64,000 bases of DNA, from the NCBI GenBank assembly GCA_035547835.1, contig DASZTW010000007.1, positions 310,770-374,769 of the forward strand. The letters run 5' to 3'. Positions 7,215 to 15,596 of this stretch are shown here, piece after piece; the stretch's first letter is position 1; each line of letters starts with the position of its first letter. The DNA comes from Acidimicrobiales bacterium. GTDB lineage: Bacteria; Actinomycetota; Acidimicrobiia; Acidimicrobiales; Iamiaceae. Under the pieces are notes generated by a model, which saw only the letters and a program-made list of their open reading frames with translations, searched no databases and was not told where the DNA came from. Made by a program: the position numbers and the translations under genes.

Positions 7215-10130
7215 ATGGCCGACCATCGCCGACCTCTCGCCGACCTCGAGCAGGCGAGCCCGTTCGCCGAGCGCCACATCGGGCCGCGGCCCGAGGACGA
7301 AGCGAAGATGCTCGCCGCGCTCGGCTACGCCACCCTCGACGACCTCTTGGCCGACGCGGTTCCGGGCGACATCCGCTCCGCGGGCCCGCTCGCCTTGCCG
7401 GCCGGGCGCACCGAGGCAGAGGTGCTCGACGAACTCCGGGCTCTGGCGGCGCAGAACCGGCCCATGGTGCAGATGATCGGCCTCGGCTGGAGCAACACGA
7501 TCACCCCGCCGGTCATCTTGCGCAACGTGATGGAGAGCCCGGCTTGGTACACGGCCTACACGCCGTACCAGCCCGAGATCTCCCAAGGTCGCCTCGAAGC
7601 GCTCCTCAACTTCCAGACCATGATCGGCGACCTCACCGGCCTGCCCGTCGCCAACGCGTCGATGCTCGACGAGGCGACCGCCGCGGCCGAGGCCCTCACC
7701 CTCACGCGCCGGGCATCCAAGGCGCCCGACGATGCCGTTTTCGTGCTCGACGCCGACTGTCACCCCCAGACGAAGGCCGTGGTCGAGACGCGGGCCACCC
7801 CGCTCGGGCTGGAGCTGGTGGAGATCGACCTCGACGCCCACTCCCCCGACGAGTTGGCAGCCCTGGTGGGCCGGCCGGCGTTCGGCGCGCTGTTCGCACT
7901 GCCCGGCAGCTCCGGAGCGGTGCGCGACCTGCGGCCGTGGATCGCTGCCGTGAAAGACGGCGGCGGCTTGGCGGTGGTGACGGCCGACCTGCTGGCGCTG
8001 ACGCTGCTGACGCCCCCCGGTGAGCTCGGCGCCGACGTCGCGGTGGGGTCCGCGCAGCGCTTCGGGGTGCCGCTCGGCTTCGGCGGGCCGCACGCGGGCT
8101 TCATGGCCGTCCGCGACGACTTGAAGCGGTCGCTGCCGGGCCGCCTGGTGGGCGTGTCCGTCGATGCCGAAGGAGCGCCCGCCACCCGGTTGGCCCTGCA
8201 GACGCGCGAGCAGCACATCCGCCGCGAGAAGGCCACCTCCAACATCTGCACCGCGCAGGTCCTGCTGGCCGTCATGGCGTCGATGTACGCCGTGTACCAC
8301 GGGCCCGAGGGCCTCACCGCCATCGCCGAGCGGGTGCACCGCCTCGCCACGGTCTGCGCCGCCGGTGTGGAAGCGGGCGGCTTCGAGGTGCGGCACACCA
8401 GGTTCTTCGACACGGTCTGCGTGGCGGCGCCAGGGCGAGCTGCCGCGCTCGTGCAGGCCGCCGCGGAGGCCGGCATCAACGTGCGGCTGGTCGACGGGGA
8501 CACCGTCGGCATCGCCGTGGACGAAGTCACGACCCGCGCCCACCTGGAGGCGCTGTGGGAAGCCTTCGGTGTCCTCGAAGCGGTGGAGACCGGTGGCGGT
8601 GTCGACGCGCTCGACACCACGACGGCCGACGCGCTCGACGGAGCCGACCGGCGCACCAGCCCCTTCCTCACGCACCCGGTGTTCCACCAGCACCGCTCGG
8701 AGACGGCGATGTTGCGCTACCTGCGCCGCTTGGCCGACGAGGACATCGCCCTCGACCGGTCGATGATCCCCCTCGGGTCGTGCACCATGAAGCTGAACGC
8801 CACCGCGGAGATGGAAGCCGTGACGTGGCCCGAGTTCGCCGCCATCCACCCGTTCGCCCCGCTCGACCAAGCGGCGGGGTACCGCACGCTGATCGGCGAG
8901 CTCACCGACGCGCTGGTCGCGGTCACCGGCTACGACGCCGTGTCGCTTCAGCCCAACGCCGGGTCCCAAGGTGAGCTGGCAGGCCTGCTCGCCATCACGG
9001 GCTGGCACCAGGCCAACGGCGACCTCGAGCGAAGGGTCTGCCTGATCCCGTCGTCTGCGCATGGCACCAACGCCGCCTCCGCCGTCATGGCCGGCATGCG
9101 CGTGGTCGTGGTGGCGTGCGACGACGACGGCAACGTCGATCTCGACGACCTGCGCGCCAAGCTCGACGAGCACCGCGCCGACGTGGCCGCGCTGATGGTC
9201 ACGTACCCCTCGACGCACGGCGTGTTCGAGGAGGCCATCGTCGAGATCTGCGCGCTGGTGCACGACGCCGGCGGGCAGGTCTACCTCGACGGCGCCAACC
9301 TCAACGCCATGGTCGGGCTCGCGCAGCCCGGCAAGTTCGGCGCCGACGTGTCGCACCTGAACTTGCACAAGACCTTCTGCATCCCCCACGGGGGCGGCGG
9401 GCCCGGCGTGGGACCCGTCGCGGTGCGCGCCCACCTCGCGCCGTACCTGCCGAACCACCCGCTCGTGGCCGAAGCGGGCCCTGCCACCGGGCCAGGACCG
9501 GTCTCGGCCGCGCCTTGGGGCTCCGCCGGCATCTTGCCGATCTCGTGGGCGTACATCCGGTTGATGGGCGCGGAAGGTCTCACCCGGGCCAGCGGGCTGG
9601 CCGTTCTGAACGCCAACTACGTCGCCCGCCGCCTGCAGGACCACTTCCCGGTCCTGTACCAGGGCGGCCACGGCCTGGTCGCCCACGAGTGCATCCTCGA
9701 CCTCCGCGGCCTCACCAAGGACACCGGTGTGACCGCCGAAGACGTCGCCAAGCGGCTCATCGACTACGGCTTCCACGCCCCCACCCTCAGCTTCCCGGTG
9801 GCCGGCACGCTCATGGTGGAACCCACCGAGTCCGAAGATCTCGGCGAGCTCGACCGCTTCTGCGACGCGATGATCGCCATCCGCCGCGAGATCGATCGGG
9901 TGGGCGCCGGCGACTGGCCTGCCGACGACAACCCGCTGGTGCAGGCGCCGCACACCGCCGCGTGCCTCGCGGGCGACTGGACGCACCCGTACACCCGCGA
10001 GGAAGCCGCGTATCCCCTGCCGGGCATGCGACGTCACAAGTACTGGCCGCCCGTCCGCCGCATCGACGGCGGCTACGGCGACCGCAACCTGGTGTGCGCC
10101 TGTCCCCCACTCGACGCCTACGCCGACTGA
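7215..10130 (+). CDS. gcvP: Glycine dehydrogenase (decarboxylating), P protein of the glycine cleavage system
   Basis: This 971-residue single-chain P protein decarboxylates glycine and passes the aminomethyl group to the lipoyl arm of GcvH. The N-terminal half (about 15-450) begins with [17 protein letters not shown]. The C-terminal half carries the PLP-binding lysine at about 719 in [17 protein letters not shown]. The length is typical of the fused bacterial form. The ATG lies about 7 nt after CCGGAG and about 40 nt after a tandem glycine riboswitch, so expression should rise with glycine. gcvT and gcvH are on the opposite strand downstream, separated by MerR, DUF151, JmjC and FHA genes; the L protein gene is not in the window. 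Confidence 0.98.
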   Translation: MADHRRPLADLEQASPFAERHIGPRPEDEAKMLAALGYATLDDLLADAVPGDIRSAGPLALPAGRTEAEVLDELRALAAQNRPMVQMIGLGWSNTITPPVILRNVMESPAWYTAYTPYQPEISQGRLEALLNFQTMIGDLTGLPVANASMLDEATAAAEALTLTRRASKAPDDAVFVLDADCHPQTKAVVETRATPLGLELVEIDLDAHSPDELAALVGRPAFGALFALPGSSGAVRDLRPWIAAVKDGGGLAVVTADLLALTLLTPPGELGADVAVGSAQRFGVPLGFGGPHAGFMAVRDDLKRSLPGRLVGVSVDAEGAPATRLALQTREQHIRREKATSNICTAQVLLAVMASMYAVYHGPEGLTAIAERVHRLATVCAAGVEAGGFEVRHTRFFDTVCVAAPGRAAALVQAAAEAGINVRLVDGDTVGIAVDEVTTRAHLEALWEAFGVLEAVETGGGVDALDTTTADALDGADRRTSPFLTHPVFHQHRSETAMLRYLRRLADEDIALDRSMIPLGSCTMKLNATAEMEAVTWPEFAAIHPFAPLDQAAGYRTLIGELTDALVAVTGYDAVSLQPNAGSQGELAGLLAITGWHQANGDLERRVCLIPSSAHGTNAASAVMAGMRVVVVACDDDGNVDLDDLRAKLDEHRADVAALMVTYPSTHGVFEEAIVEICALVHDAGGQVYLDGANLNAMVGLAQPGKFGADVSHLNLHKTFCIPHGGGGPGVGPVAVRAHLAPYLPNHPLVAEAGPATGPGPVSAAPWGSAGILPISWAYIRLMGAEGLTRASGLAVLNANYVARRLQDHFPVLYQGGHGLVAHECILDLRGLTKDTGVTAEDVAKRLIDYGFHAPTLSFPVAGTLMVEPTESEDLGELDRFCDAMIAIRREIDRVGAGDWPADDNPLVQAPHTAACLAGDWTHPYTREEAAYPLPGMRRHKYWPPVRRIDGGYGDRNLVCACPPLDAYAD

Positions 10131-10214
10131 CCACCACCCGCGCGGCCCCCCACCCGTGCTGTGAGCACTTGACCACCCACCCGCGCGTCCCCCCCACCCG
10201 TGCTGTGAGCACTT
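10127..10214. repeat. Two tandem copies of a ~44-bp unit between gcvP and gcvT
   Basis: The copies are about 10127-10170 and 10170-10214, with a period of 43-44 bp owing to one-base length changes in C-runs. Each contains GTGCTGTGAGCAC, a 5-bp hairpin with a 3-nt loop. The first copy includes the gcvP stop codon. The two flanking genes converge here, so the hairpins may help end transcription in both directions. The copies touch each other with no spacer, so this is not a CRISPR array. Confidence 0.8.
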
Positions 10215-10284
10215 GACCACCCACACGGTGGCTCCCTGCTCACACCACCGGAATTGGGCGACGCACCGGGGCGGCGCGCGGGGG

Positions 10285-11358
10285 TCAGGCGTGCTTGGCC
10301 ACGAACGGCGTCGGCACGACCTTGGCGGGCACCGGGGTGCCGCGCAGGTCGATGGCGACCTCGGTTCCTTCGGCCGTGTCCGGCGGAAGGAACCCCAGCG
10401 CGATCCCGGCCTCGAGCGTCGGCGAGAAGTTGCCGCTGGTGACCACGCCGACCGGCGAGCCGTCGATCAGCACGGCCTGCTCGGCGCGAGGGGGACGACG
10501 GCCTTCGACCACCATGCCGCACAGCTTCCGGGCCACACCTCGCTCGCGCTCGGCCTCCAGCGGCTCCCGGCCCCGGAACGGCCCTTTGGTCCAGCTGACC
10601 ACCCACCCGAGTCCGGCCTGCAGCGGGGTGATCCCGGCGCCGAGCTCGTGGCCGTGCAGCGGCAGTCCCGCCTCCAGCCGCAGCGTGTCACGGGCGCCGA
10701 GCCCGGCCGGCTCGAACCCGGCGGCCACCACCGCGTCCCAGAACGCGGGCGCTGCCTCGGCGGGCATGGCGACCTCGACGCCGTCCTCACCCGTGTAGCC
10801 GGTGCCGGCCACGATGGCGTCGACCCCCTCCCACGTGAACCGTGCGACGCGAAAGCGCCCGATGTCGGCGGCGTCCGGCGCGACCGGCCGGAGGAGCTCA
10901 CGCGCCGAGGGGCCTTGGAGTGCCAGCACCGCTCGTGTGCCCGTGATGTCAGGGGCCTCGCCCCCGAGGGCGGCTTGGATGCGCGAGGTGTTCGACGCGT
11001 TCGGCATGACGTGGAACGACTCGTCGTCGAGCCACCACACGATGATGTCGTCGAGCACCGAGGCATCGTCGGGGTCGAGCAGGTGCGTGTACTGCGCACG
11101 GCCGGCCTCGACCTTGTCGAGGTCGTTGGTGAACGCCTGCTGCAGCCGGTCGTGGCTGCCGGGCCCGGACACGTCGAGGGTGCCGAGGTGGCTGACGTCG
11201 AACACGACGGCACGCGCCCGACAGGCGCGATGCTCGGCGAGGGTGCCGCCGGCGTACTGCAGCGGCATGTCCCAGCCACCGAACGGGACCATCTTGGCGC
11301 CGAGCGCTCGGTGGGCAGCGTCGAGGGGCGAGTGGCGGAGAGGCGCGTCGTCAGTCAC
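10285..11358 (-). CDS. gcvT: Aminomethyltransferase, T protein of the glycine cleavage system
   Basis: The 357-residue protein moves the methylene group from the aminomethyl-lipoyl arm of GcvH to tetrahydrofolate and releases ammonia. It opens with HRALGAKMVPFGGWDMPLQY, a family hallmark, and has FDVSHLG near residue 53 and GYTGEDGVEV near 188 in the folate-binding core. Length is normal. The start is GTG 11358 with TACGAT 8 nt upstream and no ribosome binding site, so the mRNA is probably leaderless. Unlike gcvP it has no riboswitch. It converges with gcvP and is followed by a tandem repeat. Confidence 0.96.
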   Translation of the reverse strand: MTDDAPLRHSPLDAAHRALGAKMVPFGGWDMPLQYAGGTLAEHRACRARAVVFDVSHLGTLDVSGPGSHDRLQQAFTNDLDKVEAGRAQYTHLLDPDDASVLDDIIVWWLDDESFHVMPNASNTSRIQAALGGEAPDITGTRAVLALQGPSARELLRPVAPDAADIGRFRVARFTWEGVDAIVAGTGYTGEDGVEVAMPAEAAPAFWDAVVAAGFEPAGLGARDTLRLEAGLPLHGHELGAGITPLQAGLGWVVSWTKGPFRGREPLEAERERGVARKLCGMVVEGRRPPRAEQAVLIDGSPVGVVTSGNFSPTLEAGIALGFLPPDTAEGTEVAIDLRGTPVPAKVVPTPFVAKHA

Positions 11359-11366
11359 GGACGGCG

Positions 11367-11372
11367 ATCGTA
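11367..11372 (-). promoter_or_regulatory. -10 box TACGAT of gcvT (leaderless)
   Basis: TACGAT on the minus strand ends 8 nt before the GTG start at 11358. The same hexamer precedes the HIT and trpS genes. Confidence 0.5.
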
Positions 11373-11412
11373 GGCCGACCCCGGGTCATCCCGGAACGGC
11401 TCGTGGGCTGCC

Positions 11413-11880
11413 TCAGGCGTGGGCGCGGCGGCGGGTGGTGGGTGCCGGCGCGTCGGCCTCACCGTCGTGTGCCTCACGCAGGTCGATCACGGTGTCGAGC
11501 TGGGCCTTCACCGACTCGATCGACAGCAGGTTGAGCACACCCTGCCCTTCCTTGACCAGGTCGATGATCTCCTCGTCGCGCACGAGCATGGCAGTCGAAC
11601 CGTCGATGACGAGGTTGGCCGAGGCAACGTCTTCTCCGAGATGGTCGCGCAGCATGGTGAAGACGGTACGGACCGACTCGAGGCGGATGCCGGCGTCGAG
11701 CAGGCTCTTGATGACCTTCAACTCGAGCAGGTCGCGGTAGGAGTACGAGCGCCGCGACCCGCTGCCGTGCGCGTCGGCAAGCGACGGACGGACGAGATCG
11801 GTGCGTGCCCAGTAGTCGAGTTGGCGGTAAGTGATGCCGACGATGTCGGCCGCTCGGCGGCCGCTGAATCCTTCGCGCAC
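11413..11880 (-). CDS. MerR-family regulator, ResR (Rv1830)-like
   Basis: A 155-residue regulator. GFSGRRAADIVGITYRQLDYWAR forms a winged helix-turn-helix at the N-terminus (given here as GFSGRRAADIVG and ITYRQLDYWAR), followed by SRRSYSYRDLLELKVIKSLLDAG, the wing and second helices typical of MerR proteins. The C-terminal part is a helical dimer region ending in an acidic, Ala/Pro-rich tail. The gene order with DUF151, a second MerR gene, FHA and gcvH is that of M. tuberculosis Rv1830-Rv1826, where Rv1830 is known as ResR. GTG 11880 is chosen because GGGAG precedes it; an upstream in-frame start at 11967 would add 29 residues of low-complexity sequence. Confidence 0.85.
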   Translation of the reverse strand: MREGFSGRRAADIVGITYRQLDYWARTDLVRPSLADAHGSGSRRSYSYRDLLELKVIKSLLDAGIRLESVRTVFTMLRDHLGEDVASANLVIDGSTAMLVRDEEIIDLVKEGQGVLNLLSIESVKAQLDTVIDLREAHDGEADAPAPTTRRRAHA

Positions 11881-11991
11881 GGTAGCTCCCGAATGCCTCA
11901 GGGTGACAGGAGTGAAACTACGAGCTTGTGACCCATCAACCGTACGGCACCGCGCGCGCGGCGTCAACGGGAGGTCACGTCCCGATCGCGC

Positions 11992-12492
11992 TCAGGCAGT
12001 TCCGAAGTCCTCGGGGTTGACCGAGTCGAGAAAGTCCTTGAACTGCTCGACAACTTCCTCGGCTTCCTCCGGCTCTTCGTCCTCGTCGTCGGCCGCGAGG
12101 TATGCGGCCTCGTCCATCACCGCTTCGTCGGCGAAGATCGGCGACCCGGTGCGGGCCGCGAGTGCGATCGCGTCGGAAGGCCGGCTCGACACGACATGCA
12201 CGCCGTCGGCTCGTCGCAGGACCAGTTCGGCATAGAACGTGCCGTCTCGGAGCTCCGTCACGACCACCCGCTCCACCGCGGTCTCGAGCTCGTCGAGCAG
12301 GAGCTTCATGAGGTCGTGGGTCAGCGGTCGCGGCGTCACGACCTCGTCGAGCGCGAACGCGATCGCGGCTGCTTCAGGCCCGCCGATGAGGATCGGCAGC
12401 ATCCTGCGTTGACCCTCACGCTCGCGGAGGAGCGCGATCGGGGTGTTCGTCGGAAGCTCGACACGGACGCCGACCAGTTCCATCTCGACCAC
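11992..12492 (-). CDS. Bifunctional nuclease family protein (DUF151, Rv1829-like)
   Basis: The 166-residue protein starts with MELVGVRVELPTNTPI after a three-residue lead. It contains LPILIGGPEAAAIAFAL and RPLTHDLM, the core of the DUF151/BFN domain, plus SSRPSDAIALAARTGSPI further on. In plants the domain has RNase and DNase activity; bacterial roles are unclear. An acidic tail (EEPEEAEEVVEQ) follows. The GTG at 12492 is preferred because TAGGGT lies 7 nt before it, whereas ATG 12483 has no signal of its own. The gene sits between ResR-like and JmjC genes in the conserved gcvH-garA-merR neighbourhood. Confidence 0.88.
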   Translation of the reverse strand: MVEMELVGVRVELPTNTPIALLREREGQRRMLPILIGGPEAAAIAFALDEVVTPRPLTHDLMKLLLDELETAVERVVVTELRDGTFYAELVLRRADGVHVVSSRPSDAIALAARTGSPIFADEAVMDEAAYLAADDEDEEPEEAEEVVEQFKDFLDSVNPEDFGTA

Positions 12493-12499
12493 GGTTTGC

Positions 12500-12505
12500 A
12501 CCCTA
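12500..12505 (-). promoter_or_regulatory. -10 box TAGGGT of the DUF151 gene (leaderless)
   Basis: TAGGGT ends 7 nt before GTG 12492 on the minus strand; it decides the start choice for that gene. Confidence 0.45.
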
Positions 12506-12595
12506 CCGCCCACCCGCCCGAGGTCGGTGGGCGTCGTCGCCGCGGCGCCCCGCTCGAACAAGGCCGCTCGGGTCACATCCAGGTGGCGCCGGGCC

Positions 12596-13600
12596 TCACT
12601 GCTCCCGGGTCGGGTGCGTCCACTCGAACGTGTTCGGGAACGCGAAGTTCGTGAACGACACCGAGATGGACGGCTCGAGCGAGCGGACCGTGTGCCACCA
12701 CCCCACGGGGATGAACAGCACCTCGCCGGGCTCGAGCACGAACTCCACCGGCTGCACCTCCCGGTACGACGGGAACCGGTCGAGGTCGGGGGCCGCGGCG
12801 TCGACTGCGCTGAACACGCCGATGTCGTTGTAGAGCAAGGGCGTCTGCGACGGCGAGATCAGCCGGATCGCCTTCCGGCCGGTGACCTGGCACAACAAGA
12901 TGTTGGCCACGTCGTGGTGCAGCGGCGTCACCGTGCCCGCCGGGCCGTACCAGAGGAACACCTGCCCCTTGGCCTTGGCCGGGTCGAGCAACCCCGGGAA
13001 CTGCACGATGTCGTCGAGCAGCACCTCCAGCGGGCCGCCGGGGTCGAGGTTCTTGTTGTTGGCGACCATGTAGCAGTCGTTGCTCTCGCCGACGGAGGTG
13101 ACCAGGTCGACGTAGTCCGACAACGCCATCGAAGTGCGGTGGTGGTCGAGGTTGCGCTCGTACAGCGGGTCCGACGCGCGCCCCTGTTGCACCTCGACGA
13201 TGGCGTCCCCGGCGACCTTCTTGAAGTACGCCGGCCCCCAGTGCGCCATCGCCGGCCAGTCGTTCAGCATGTCGGTCAACACGAGCGGCTGGTTGCGGCA
13301 GTAGTAGCGCTCGAGGAACAGGTCGGCAGCGATGGTTGGGCGGCATTCGATCTCGCCCGCATGGCCGGACAGCGCGGCCACCTGCTGCTGCGCCCGCAGC
13401 ACCGACGCCAACTTCGCCCGCTGTGCCTGGACGTCGCGTGCGCCGAACACGTAGGGATGCTGGTCGGCCTCGCGGACCTCGGCCGCCGCCTCGAACGGGT
13501 CGACGCCACGCGCGACGAGCACCTCGACCAAGGTGGGCACCGTCGCGCCCATCGCCAGGTTCTCCGCGACCCACCGCCGCCACCTCGGATGAATGCCCAT
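12596..13600 (-). CDS. JmjC/cupin-8 domain Fe(II)/2-oxoglutarate oxygenase
   Basis: A 334-residue protein whose C-terminal two thirds is a cupin-8 (JmjC-like) domain. Iron ligands can be placed at His228 and Asp230 (PLHHD) and His303 (VGWWHTV). RKAIRLISP near 242-250 could supply the 2-oxoglutarate lysine. Relatives hydroxylate protein side chains, for example in ribosomal proteins. The N-terminal 90 residues are helical and not recognised. The gene interrupts the block that in M. tuberculosis runs Rv1828-Rv1829 without a gap, so it is an insertion here or in this lineage; a target among its MerR, FHA or GcvH neighbours is conceivable but untested. ATG 13600 is used; a GTG at 13663 would add 21 low-complexity residues. 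Confidence 0.82.
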   Translation of the reverse strand: MGIHPRWRRWVAENLAMGATVPTLVEVLVARGVDPFEAAAEVREADQHPYVFGARDVQAQRAKLASVLRAQQQVAALSGHAGEIECRPTIAADLFLERYYCRNQPLVLTDMLNDWPAMAHWGPAYFKKVAGDAIVEVQQGRASDPLYERNLDHHRTSMALSDYVDLVTSVGESNDCYMVANNKNLDPGGPLEVLLDDIVQFPGLLDPAKAKGQVFLWYGPAGTVTPLHHDVANILLCQVTGRKAIRLISPSQTPLLYNDIGVFSAVDAAAPDLDRFPSYREVQPVEFVLEPGEVLFIPVGWWHTVRSLEPSISVSFTNFAFPNTFEWTHPTREQ

Positions 13601-13676
13601 CGCCTCGCTGCCGTCCGCTCGTCCTGCCCTGCCGCCATACCGCCATGGGGGGCGCCCACTCACCCCAGATCTTGCC

Positions 13677-14639
13677 TCAGACGGGCGGGTGGAGGTAGTC
13701 GTGCAGCGAGTGGCGCAGCAGCGCTCCGTGGAGCGCGTCGCCCAGCTCGATCAACTCCCCGAGCAGGTCGACAGCTTGTTGGCGTGCGCCCGGGTTGCGT
13801 TGCTTGAGCAGCGGGGTGACCACCTGCTCGAGGAACCCGGCCTCGCGCTCGGCCGCGACTTTGAACATGCGCAGGTGCCGCGCTTCGATGCCGCGCGCCA
13901 AGAACGCCGCCGAGCGTTGGGCGACCAGCACCGTCTCGCCGTCGTAGAGCAGCTCCGGCCCGACTTGGCGTCCCTTGACCAGGCCGAACTGCTCCAGCGA
14001 CCGCAGCTGCGCCTCCGTGAGGCCGGCAGCCCGCAGCAGCTCCTCCTGATTCAAGTTCATGGTGGACACCTCTGCCCCCACTGGCGTCGATGGTGAGGCG
14101 GCAGGCGGCCTGGTGGCCGCCGGTTCGGCACGGCGCGCGGCTTCGTCCCCACCCCGTGCCGCGACCCGCCGTGCGTGGTCTTGCATCCAGACCGGTTCGT
14201 CGTGCGCGGTCGGCGGTGCGGCGGGCGGTGCCGAGCGAGACGACGGAGCCGGAGCCGGCGGGGCCGCTGCGGGATCGACGAACGGCTGCGACCCGGTGGT
14301 CGGGCCGGAGGGACCGCCGGCCGGCGTCAAGCGCTCTTCGGGCATCAGCTCGAGCTGGTCGGGACCGAAGTCGTCGTCGGGCGGGATCGTTCCGCCGTTG
14401 CGGTCGAGTCGCTCCTTGATCACTTTCAGGGGCAGGAAGTTGTCGCGCTGCTGGCGCAGCACCCACCGGAGCCGATCGATGTCGGCCTCGTAGAACTTCC
14501 GGTACCCCGAGGGGGTTCGCTCAGGGTCCATGAGGCCCTGGCTCTCGAGGAACCGGATCTTGGAGATGGTGACATCAGGGAAGTCGTCCTGCAGCAGGCT
14601 CAACACCTCACCGATGGAGAGGTGGGACCGGTCGGTCAC
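13677..14639 (-). CDS. ftsR: MerR-family regulator, FtsR (Rv1828)-like
   Basis: The 320-residue protein has an N-terminal MerR domain (HLSIGEVLSLL, then TISKIRFLESQGLMDPERTP and GYRKFYEADIDRLRW). A Pro/Ala-rich linker covers about 105-195. A second conserved helical domain follows, starting NLNQEELLRAAGLTEAQL, with a second HTH-like segment and DLLGELIELGDALH. The two-domain layout and position next to a GarA-type FHA gene match M. tuberculosis Rv1828 and Corynebacterium FtsR, an activator of ftsZ. The linker is longer than usual. Its GTG overlaps the stop of the FHA gene (GTGA), so the two are cotranscribed and coupled. Confidence 0.88.
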   Translation of the reverse strand: MTDRSHLSIGEVLSLLQDDFPDVTISKIRFLESQGLMDPERTPSGYRKFYEADIDRLRWVLRQQRDNFLPLKVIKERLDRNGGTIPPDDDFGPDQLELMPEERLTPAGGPSGPTTGSQPFVDPAAAPPAPAPSSRSAPPAAPPTAHDEPVWMQDHARRVAARGGDEAARRAEPAATRPPAASPSTPVGAEVSTMNLNQEELLRAAGLTEAQLRSLEQFGLVKGRQVGPELLYDGETVLVAQRSAAFLARGIEARHLRMFKVAAEREAGFLEQVVTPLLKQRNPGARQQAVDLLGELIELGDALHGALLRHSLHDYLHPPV

Positions 14640-15112
14640 TGGTCGCCCCCCGCGTCGCCCTCGAAGAACACCAGCTTGAACTTGCCGACCTGGAGCTCGT
14701 CGCCGTTGCGGATCGCCGCCTCTTCCATCGGCTGGCGGTTGAGGTACGTGCCGTTGAGCGACCCCACGTCGCGAGCCTGGTAGCCGCCCTCCACCCTCTG
14801 CACCTCGACGTGGCGGCGCGACACGGTGACGTCATCGAGGAAGATGTCGCTCTCGGGGTGGCGACCCACCGTGGTCAGATCCTTGTCCAGGTGGAAACGA
14901 GAGCCGGCGTTGGGGCCACGCGTGACGACCAGCACGCCGCCCGGAGGGACCTCACCGAGATCGAGCCGCACCTCGTCGTCGACGCTCGGGTCGAGTTGGA
15001 AGGTGACGGTCGTGTCCGAGGTGGAGCTGGTCAGCGCTTTGCCGCAGGACGAGCAGAAGTTCGACCCGAGCGGGTTCCGATGACCGCAGTTGTTGCAGTA
15101 CACGTCGGACAC
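14636..15112 (-). CDS. garA: Zinc-ribbon FHA-domain protein, GarA/OdhI-like
   Basis: The 158-residue protein begins with a zinc ribbon: Cys6, Cys9, Cys20 and Cys23 (YCNNCG and FCSSCG). A short segment TSDTTVTFQLD lies where GarA and OdhI carry the ETTSVF phosphothreonine switch. An FHA domain follows (about 62-150) with VGRHPESDI, VSRRHVE and SLNGTY, the phosphopeptide-binding loops. GarA controls 2-oxoglutarate use when phosphorylated by Ser/Thr kinases; the same role is inferred here. M. tuberculosis GarA lacks a zinc ribbon, so the N-terminus is a variation. GTG 15112 has AGGAGG 5 nt upstream. gcvH precedes it by 8 bp. Confidence 0.88.
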   Translation of the reverse strand: MSDVYCNNCGHRNPLGSNFCSSCGKALTSSTSDTTVTFQLDPSVDDEVRLDLGEVPPGGVLVVTRGPNAGSRFHLDKDLTTVGRHPESDIFLDDVTVSRRHVEVQRVEGGYQARDVGSLNGTYLNRQPMEEAAIRNGDELQVGKFKLVFFEGDAGGDQ

Positions 15113-15120
15113 GCGGCCTC

Positions 15121-15501
15121 CTACCCCTCGATCAGCTGGCGGTAGCCGTCCGCGTCGAGCAGGCCGTCGACCGCAGCAGGCCCACCGACCTCGATCACGC
15201 ACACCCAGCCTTCGCCGTAGGGATCCTCGTTCAGGCGCTCGGGTGTGTCCGCGAGGTCGGCGTTGACCTCGACCACGGTCCCCGCGACGGGTGCGTAGAG
15301 CTCCGACACCGACTTGGTGGACTCGATCTCGCCGATCTCACCGCCCGCCTCGACCGAAGCCCCGACGTCGGGAACCTGCACGAAGACCACGTCGCCCAAG
15401 GCGTCTTGTGCGTAGTCGGTGATCCCCACCCGCACCCGGTTGCCCTCGAGGCGCGCCCATTCGTGGTCCGACGAGTACCGAAGGTCATCGGGGATGTGCA
15501 T
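15121..15501 (-). CDS. gcvH: Glycine cleavage system H protein
   Basis: The 126-residue lipoyl carrier shuttles the aminomethyl group between the P, T and L proteins. SDHEWARLEGNRVRVGITDYAQ (shown in two parts: SDHEWARLEG and NRVRVGITDYAQ) and ALGDVVFVQVPDVG are typical, and the lipoyl lysine is Lys63 in GEIESTKSVSELY. The ATG has TAGCGT 7 nt upstream and no ribosome binding site, so it is probably leaderless. It is first in a run gcvH-FHA-ftsR, with 8-bp spacing and then an overlap. This links glycine cleavage to a GarA-type regulator, as in mycobacteria. Confidence 0.97.
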   Translation of the reverse strand: MHIPDDLRYSSDHEWARLEGNRVRVGITDYAQDALGDVVFVQVPDVGASVEAGGEIGEIESTKSVSELYAPVAGTVVEVNADLADTPERLNEDPYGEGWVCVIEVGGPAAVDGLLDADGYRQLIEG

Positions 15502-15508
15502 GGCGCCG

Positions 15509-15514
15509 ACGCTA
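15509..15514 (-). promoter_or_regulatory. -10 box TAGCGT of gcvH (leaderless)
   Basis: TAGCGT ends 7 nt before ATG 15501 on the minus strand. Confidence 0.5.
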
Positions 15515-15553
15515 CCCCACCTGTCGAGGCCCTGCCCCGAGACCCCGCGCCGC

Positions 15554-15576
15554 CTCTACCTCGCCTTGAGGTAGAG
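15554..15576 (-). terminator. 9-bp perfect hairpin between the nucleotidyltransferase gene and gcvH
   Basis: CTCTACCTC (15554-15562) pairs with GAGGTAGAG (15568-15576) around GCCTT. It lies about 20 bp past the stop of the upstream gene and about 40 bp before the gcvH promoter, a good place to end that transcript. No T-run follows, so factor-independent action is uncertain. Confidence 0.5.
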
Positions 15577-15596
15577 AGAGCTGGGCTGCCGGCGCC

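Noticed and set aside
10127..10214. CRISPR-like array
   Set aside because: Only two copies, directly joined without unique spacers.
15554..15576. Strong rho-independent terminator
   Set aside because: The stem is perfect but no T-run follows on either strand, so it is listed only as a possible terminator.
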